This document shows positions 6,658 to 10,776 of a DNA stretch of 10,776 nucleotides, piece by piece. Where the stretch lies: NCBI GenBank assembly GCA_030433195.1, contig JAUIME010000112.1, positions 1 to 10,776 of the forward strand, read 5' to 3'. How positions within the stretch are numbered: the stretch's first letter is position 1; the number at the start of each line of letters is the position of its first letter. The notes beneath the pieces were generated by a model. That model was not told the origin of the DNA. It was given only the letters and a program-made list of their open reading frames with translations, and searched no databases. A program made the translations under genes and the position numbers. Source of the stretch: a bacterium (lineage in GTDB: Bacteria > Planctomycetota > JACOTG01 > JAUIME01).

Positions 6658-7820
6658 ATCTACTCGTGACGACCTACGGAACACTGCGGCGCGATATCGG
6701 ATGGCTCGCGGACGTTCCGTTCTCGTACGCGATCCTCGACGAAGCCCAGGCGATCAAGAACCCGTCGAGCCAATCCGCGAAGGCGGTTCGGCTCCTGACC
6801 GCGGAACGTCGGCTCGTCGTCACCGGCACGCCGGTCGAGAATCACCTGGGCGAGCTCGCGAGCCTCTTCGATTTCGCGAGCCCGGAACTGTTCGGCAAGG
6901 GCGGCTTGGCGACGGCTCTCGGTGCGAAACGCCGACCGAGTCCGGAGGAGGTACGGACCGTCGCTTCGGCGCTCGGCCCGCTCATGTTGCGACGCACGAA
7001 AGAGGCTGTCGCGTCCGAGTTGCCGGCCAAGACGGAACAGCTGTTGTACTGCGAGCTCGATCCCGCACATCGAAAGATCTACGACGAGATCCGCGACCAC
7101 TATCGGACGAACCTGCTGTCCAAGGTTCGTGAGCGAGGTCTCGGTCGGTCGAAGATCCAAGTGCTCGAGGCGCTGCTGCGACTCCGGCAAGCGTCGTGTC
7201 ACCCCGAGCTGATCGCGCGACTCTCGACGATGGTGAAGAAGACGACCGCGCGGGGCGTCAACCGGCCGAAGGCCGGTCGCAAGCGAAAGTCGCAAGAGGT
7301 GGACGACAGGGGCGCCAAGGTTCGCTTGCTGATCGACCAGATCCGGGAGCTGCAGGACGAAGGCCACAAGACGCTCGTGTTCTCGCAGTTCACTTCGTTC
7401 CTGGCCATCGTCCGCCGCGCGCTCGACGAAGAGGAGGTTCCGTACGAGTATCTCGATGGCAGGACACGAGACCGCGCCGCGAAGGTGGAACGCTTTCAAA
7501 CCGACGACGACTGTCCCGTCTTCCTCATTTCGCTGAAGGCCGGTGGACACGGCCTCAATCTGACCGCCGCCGACTACGTCTTCTTGCTCGACCCGTGGTG
7601 GAACCCCGCAGTCGAAGCGCAGGCGATCGATCGCGCTCACCGAATCGGACAGCAGCGCAGCGTATTCGCCTACCGCATCATCGCCCGGGACACAGTCGAG
7701 GAGAAGGTCCTCGAGCTCCAAGACGAGAAGCGCACCCTGGCCGAAGCGATTCTGTCCGGCGCGGGAGAGAGTATTCTGCGCGAGCTCGATCTCGACGACC
7801 TCGAGCGGCTACTCGGCTGA
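6513..7820 (+). pseudogene. SNF2-family helicase, C-terminal fragment lacking Walker A
   Basis: This is the C-terminal 435 residues of the same helicase in a different frame. In order it shows motif Ia (VVVPKSLVFNW), motif II DEAQ at 6738-6749, motif III (VTGTPVEN, from about 6819), the MLRRTKE segment, motif IV (KTLVFSQFTSFL), motif V (SLKAGGHGLNL) and motif VI QAIDRAHRIGQ at 7620-7652, ending with the usual VEEKVLELQDEKR tail. These are hallmark SNF2/RAD54-type sequences and are all well conserved, so the breakage is recent or artefactual. A frame open from ATG 6273 could initiate translation, but its first 80 residues are an arginine-rich shadow of the upstream gene. GTG 6531 or 6546 are other options. 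Without motif I the product could not bind or hydrolyse ATP normally. Confidence 0.85.
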
Positions 7821-7821
7821 C

Positions 7822-7843
7822 GGCGCGGAGGCGCCCGTTGTTC
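7822..7843 (+). terminator. Weak candidate terminator after the helicase
   Basis: Two bases after the helicase stop, GGCGC at 7822-7826 pairs with GCGCC at 7831-7835 around a GGAG tetraloop, followed by CGTTGTT. The stem is short but all G/C; the T-tract is poor. Confidence 0.3.
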
Positions 7844-8050
7844 CGGGAGCCCCCGTCACCCAACGTGAATCCCCCGAGAGCGCTCGATCGGGCCTCTCCT
7901 ACCGATGTTCCGGCGCGCGTTGTGAACGCGATCTTGTTGGTCGTCGACCAGCGCCCGCGCACGCTTCAGCCGGGTTGCCCTGCGAGCCGAAAAGAGCCAT
8001 TCGGTGGATGGTTTCTCCTCATCGGTCGAAATGGCATCGGAGGGCGGCCC
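7836..8050. other. Intergenic region upstream of the phosphodiesterase gene
   Basis: About 215 bases with no supportable gene. The downstream gene's frame is open through it, but codes for a low-complexity Arg/Pro-rich sequence unlike the family, so I place the start at 8051. I see no confident promoter; one presumably lies here because the preceding gene is broken and has a hairpin after its stop. Confidence 0.4.
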
Positions 8051-9652
8051 GTGGATCTGCAATCGGAAGAGGCCCGTGCGCTTGGCGCGTTTCGGCGAGT
8101 GCTCGTCGTCGGACTCGACGCGGGGGACGCCGATCTCGTCGATCGCTTCGTGGAGTCCGGCGCGATGCCGGTACTCGCGGATCTTCGTGGACGCGGATGC
8201 ACCGTGTCGCTACAGAGCGTCGCGCGTTGCTTCGGTGGCGCGGTGTGGCCGACCGTCGTCTCGGGGCAGCTCCCGGGCGAGCACGACGTCGCCGACCATT
8301 TCCGTTTGATTCCCGGCACCTATCGCGTGCGCGGCGCGCTCGCGAAGGACGGTCGTCTCGTCGCCGGACACGTCGGCGCGATGCCGGAGGCGACCGGGCT
8401 GTTGTTCGACGTTCCGAAGTGGAAGCTGGAAGCACGGGGCGACGACACCGTCGTCGTCGGTTGGGGCGCCCACGCAGCGCGCGGTGCACGCGGATGCTGG
8501 CCGACGAGCGTACAGCGCATCCTCGACGATGCAACCTCGGGTGCGCCGGTGCACGACGGGATGCAGGAGTCCGACCGACAGGACGAATCGTACCTGGCGG
8601 GGCTCGAGCGCGATCTCGATGCGGCGTTGCGTGCTCGCGCATCGGTCGTTTGCCGGCTTCTCGAGGAGCGACCGTGGGACATCGCCCATATCGTTCTCGG
8701 CGAGATTCACCCTGCGGGTCATCGATTCTTCGATGCCGTGAATGCGCAACCGACCCCTGCTCTCGAGCGAATCTACCGGAGTGCGGACGCGGCGCTCGGT
8801 CGGATCCTCGAGGGGCTCGGTAGCCACACCGCGGTGATCGTGACCTCCGGCCATGGCATTCACTCGTCGCGTCACGGTCGCAATCATCTGCTGCCGTGGC
8901 TCGCGCTTCGTGACGGGGTTTCGTTGCAACGAGCGACGGCGCCCGGACTCGGGCTGCGCAAGCTGGCGCCGGTTCGACTGCGGGATCATCTGCGGCGGAT
9001 CCTGCCGGCTTCGTTTCGACATCGCGTACGGGCGCGTCTTCTCGCCGAATCGTTCGGTTCGCGGCACTGGCCGCACCTGCGAGCGTTTCCGACGCCGAGC
9101 GAAGACAATGGCTATCTGCGCGTCAACCTCCGCGGTCGCGAGCCTCGTGGAATCGTCGCGCCCGGTGCGGAGTATCGGGCGTTGCTCGACGAGCTTGCCG
9201 CGGAGCTTCTCGAGTGGCGATGCGCCGATTCCGACGCCCGGATCGTGCGGGCGGTGCATCGACCGCACGAGCTGTTCCCCGGCCCTCACGCGGACCGACT
9301 GCCCGATCTCGTCGCGGAGTGGACGGGCGCGGGACCCGTGCGTGCGGCCATCCGCACGCCGGCCGGCATCGTCGAGTCGTCGTCGCCGCTGGACCACCGT
9401 GGGGGCGAGCACCGGCCGACAGCCTTCGCGACGATCAGCGTGCCGCGTGGAGCCGACCGTGCAGACGACGGTTGTGCCGACAAGACGCGATTCGTGTCCA
9501 CGACCGAGATGGGTGATCTCGTTGACATCGTCCCGACGGCCCTCGCGCTGATCGGTCGACGCGCTCCGGAGCGTCTCCACGGACGCTCGCTCGTCGATTG
9601 CGAAAGACCTGCTGCGACCGACACGTCGCCGGTGCAGCCGGCCGTTCGGTAG
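8051..9652 (+). CDS. Alkaline phosphatase superfamily / type I phosphodiesterase-like protein
   Basis: This 533-residue protein begins at GTG 8051 with GGAGGG six bases upstream. It opens with VLVVGLDAGDADLV, where Asp23 is the expected first metal ligand, and has WPT at 66-68 followed by SGQLPGEHD, matching the nucleophile Ser/Thr region (Thr68). Further motifs are EIHPAGH at 218-224, SGHGIHSS at 266-273 and GGEHRP with His454; the end, VDIVPTALALIG and HGRSL, is typical of the phosphodiesterase/sulfatase branch. A conserved block near the middle (GYLRVNLRGREPRG) also fits these proteins. It has no signal peptide, so it is probably cytoplasmic. The superfamily hydrolyses phosphate or sulfate esters with two metal ions; the substrate is not evident. 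Two canonical acidic ligands appear replaced (see findings), so activity is less certain than the fold. Confidence 0.8.
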   Translation: MDLQSEEARALGAFRRVLVVGLDAGDADLVDRFVESGAMPVLADLRGRGCTVSLQSVARCFGGAVWPTVVSGQLPGEHDVADHFRLIPGTYRVRGALAKDGRLVAGHVGAMPEATGLLFDVPKWKLEARGDDTVVVGWGAHAARGARGCWPTSVQRILDDATSGAPVHDGMQESDRQDESYLAGLERDLDAALRARASVVCRLLEERPWDIAHIVLGEIHPAGHRFFDAVNAQPTPALERIYRSADAALGRILEGLGSHTAVIVTSGHGIHSSRHGRNHLLPWLALRDGVSLQRATAPGLGLRKLAPVRLRDHLRRILPASFRHRVRARLLAESFGSRHWPHLRAFPTPSEDNGYLRVNLRGREPRGIVAPGAEYRALLDELAAELLEWRCADSDARIVRAVHRPHELFPGPHADRLPDLVAEWTGAGPVRAAIRTPAGIVESSSPLDHRGGEHRPTAFATISVPRGADRADDGCADKTRFVSTTEMGDLVDIVPTALALIGRRAPERLHGRSLVDCERPAATDTSPVQPAVR

Positions 9653-9657
9653 GCGCG

Positions 9658-9690
9658 AGCGTCGGCGGGCGACTGCGCGATGGACGCTTT
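9658..9690 (+). terminator. Candidate terminator between convergent genes
   Basis: AGCGTC at 9658-9663 and GACGCT at 9683-9688 are reverse complements (a flanking G-T pair extends the stem) around a 19-base G/C-rich loop, with TTT at the 3' side. It lies in the 37-base gap between the stop codons of the phosphodiesterase and lyase genes, where termination for both strands is expected. The T-run is short. Confidence 0.35.
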
Positions 9691-10776
9691 CAGTCGGCCG
9701 GATTTTCCGGCACGTCCGGACTCTCGAACTCGGGTACCGGAGGGGCGGCGTCGTCGATGAGGTCGACGACCGTCTCGTTGCGGACGAGGTCGACGATCGG
9801 TCGCAGGTCGAACACGTCGGTCCCTTCGCGGCCGATCGGGAGCAGCGGCTCGATCCTGCGATACACGTCGCGAAGTCCCTTGCCGAGGTCGCCCGGTGCG
9901 ATGTCGCGGCGACGGATCGCCCAGCAGGCGACGACGATCTCGAGCGCTTGCACGACCCAAGCCGAGTCGATGAGGTGCTCCGTGTCGGTGATGGCGAGAG
10001 GCAGGAGCGTGGCGTAGTCTTCGACGCCATCAGCGAGTTGGCCTTGGTAGTTCAAGAGGCTCGGATTGGCGCGGCGCCGAGCCGCGGCGGCGTAGGCTTC
10101 GGCGATGTGGCTCAGGTTCAGGAACTGGACGCCGCCGAGCGCGCGGTCGTCCGGCGCCAACCCGACGGGCAACGCGCTGAACTGCGGCCAGTGAAGCTTG
10201 TGGAGTCGCTGCGCGCTGATGTCGATCGCCGCGACGAGCGCCGAGCGCAAGTTGTCGAACCCCAGTGTGAGCAACGTGCCGTCCATGTTCCCGTGCGAGA
10301 TGAGGCGCGCGGCTTCGTCGTCCACGCACGGGTTGTCTTGCACGGTGTTGAGTTCGATCTCGAGATTCGTCCACACCCATTCGAGGGCGCTGTAGATCGC
10401 GCCGTGAACTTGCGGCGCGCAGCGAAAGCTCAATGGATCCTGAAGGTTCCTCGGTTCGTCGATGCCGAACAATCGACTCCCCGCGAGGAGTCGCCGCATG
10501 TGGAGCGTGGCGATGCGTTGCCCGGGTTGCGGATGCGCGTGCAGCACCGCGTCGTGGAGGATGTCCAAGTTGCCGCGGAACCCTTCGAGAGCGAGGCAGG
10601 CCGAGAGGTCGAACCCGCGGAGCAGTTTGCGAGCTTGAAGCAGCATGAGCGCGCCGTGGCCGAGGCTCACGGCGTTCGAGTTCATGAGCGAGAGGGCTTC
10701 TTTCGGTCGGAGCTCGATGCCGCCTTCCGGTGGACGGCTGCCGTCGAGGGGGCTCTTGGATCCGATCAAGGGCAGC
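9690..10776 (-). CDS. HAL/PAL-type (MIO) aromatic amino acid lyase-like protein, N-terminus outside window
   Basis: About 361 C-terminal residues of a lyase I-like protein of the histidine/phenylalanine/tyrosine ammonia-lyase family are present; the frame is open to the window edge, so the ASG tripeptide that forms the MIO cofactor lies beyond it. Family landmarks, numbered from the Met/Leu codon at 10769: RPKEALSLMN (21-30), HPQPGQ near 79, GSRLFG, QDPLSFRCAPQVHGA at 110-124, QDNPCVDDE at 144-152, SHGNMDG at 158-164, DNLRSAL at 172-178 and GVEDYATL at 248-255. Canonical enzymes remove ammonia non-oxidatively from His, Phe or Tyr as cytoplasmic tetramers. Several active-site positions differ from HAL (Tyr to Leu in QDPYS; Gly to Ser after the conserved Asn; Phe-His to Met-Asp in GNFHG), so I name the family but not a substrate. 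It is convergent with the phosphodiesterase gene. Confidence 0.85.
   Translation of the reverse strand, partial: LPLIGSKSPLDGSRPPEGGIELRPKEALSLMNSNAVSLGHGALMLLQARKLLRGFDLSACLALEGFRGNLDILHDAVLHAHPQPGQRIATLHMRRLLAGSRLFGIDEPRNLQDPLSFRCAPQVHGAIYSALEWVWTNLEIELNTVQDNPCVDDEAARLISHGNMDGTLLTLGFDNLRSALVAAIDISAQRLHKLHWPQFSALPVGLAPDDRALGGVQFLNLSHIAEAYAAAARRRANPSLLNYQGQLADGVEDYATLLPLAITDTEHLIDSAWVVQALEIVVACWAIRRRDIAPGDLGKGLRDVYRRIEPLLPIGREGTDVFDLRPIVDLVRNETVVDLIDDAAPPVPEFESPDVPENPAD

Noticed and set aside
5939..7132. 397-codon plus-strand frame overlapping both helicase fragments
   Set aside because: I checked it as a possible carrier of the missing helicase segment. It is Arg/Ser-rich shadow with no Walker A motif, so it does not bridge the two halves.
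7196..8050. Upstream extension of the phosphodiesterase frame back to 7196
   Set aside because: The extension overlaps the conserved helicase C-terminus in another frame and is Arg/Pro-rich; GTG 8051 with a good ribosome binding site matches the family N-terminus.
8210..10030. 606-codon open frame on the minus strand opposite the phosphodiesterase
   Set aside because: Its composition is Ser/Arg-rich shadow sequence, and it runs across the stop codons of two real genes (the phosphodiesterase and the lyase).

Overview
The window is dense, high-GC (by eye about two-thirds G+C) bacterial chromosome with long non-coding-frame shadow ORFs on both strands. Two lipoprotein signal peptides, a Sec-exported FG-GAP protein, a large secreted-type prolyl oligopeptidase and a SWIM-SNF2 helicase suggest a Gram-negative, environmental, large-genome lineage such as Myxococcota or a neighbouring 'delta' group. 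That taxonomic guess is inference only. There is no rRNA, tRNA, CRISPR array, insertion sequence or phage gene.

Layout. On the minus strand at the left edge, a CX4R phosphatase-like lipoprotein (333-905) is followed 29 bp downstream by a membrane protein that runs off the window (1-303); they look like one operon. A divergent intergenic region of about 260 bp carries a CCATGG dyad and leads rightwards to a prolyl-oligopeptidase (S9A) lipoprotein (1165-3396). Next comes a secreted seven-repeat FG-GAP beta-propeller protein (3556-5202). A SWIM-type SNF2 helicase (5341-7820) follows in two pieces in different frames. Sequence is missing between the pieces, including the Walker A motif, so it is most likely a pseudogene or an assembly collapse. 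An alkaline-phosphatase-superfamily phosphodiesterase-like protein (8051-9652) then ends 37 bp from the stop of a convergent minus-strand gene. That gene is the C-terminal three quarters of an MIO-type (HAL/PAL) aromatic amino acid lyase-like protein (9690 to beyond the window end).

How they fit together. I see no convincing multi-gene pathway. The left half is mostly cell-envelope or secreted functions; the right half is unrelated enzymes with sizeable gaps between them. The items that most deserve a second look are departures from family norms. The helicase has lost its nucleotide-binding motif. The lyase has Leu where the catalytic Tyr of QDPYS should be, plus further active-site changes. 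The phosphodiesterase lacks two acidic metal ligands. I did not find a clear novel defence, mobile or biosynthetic system.
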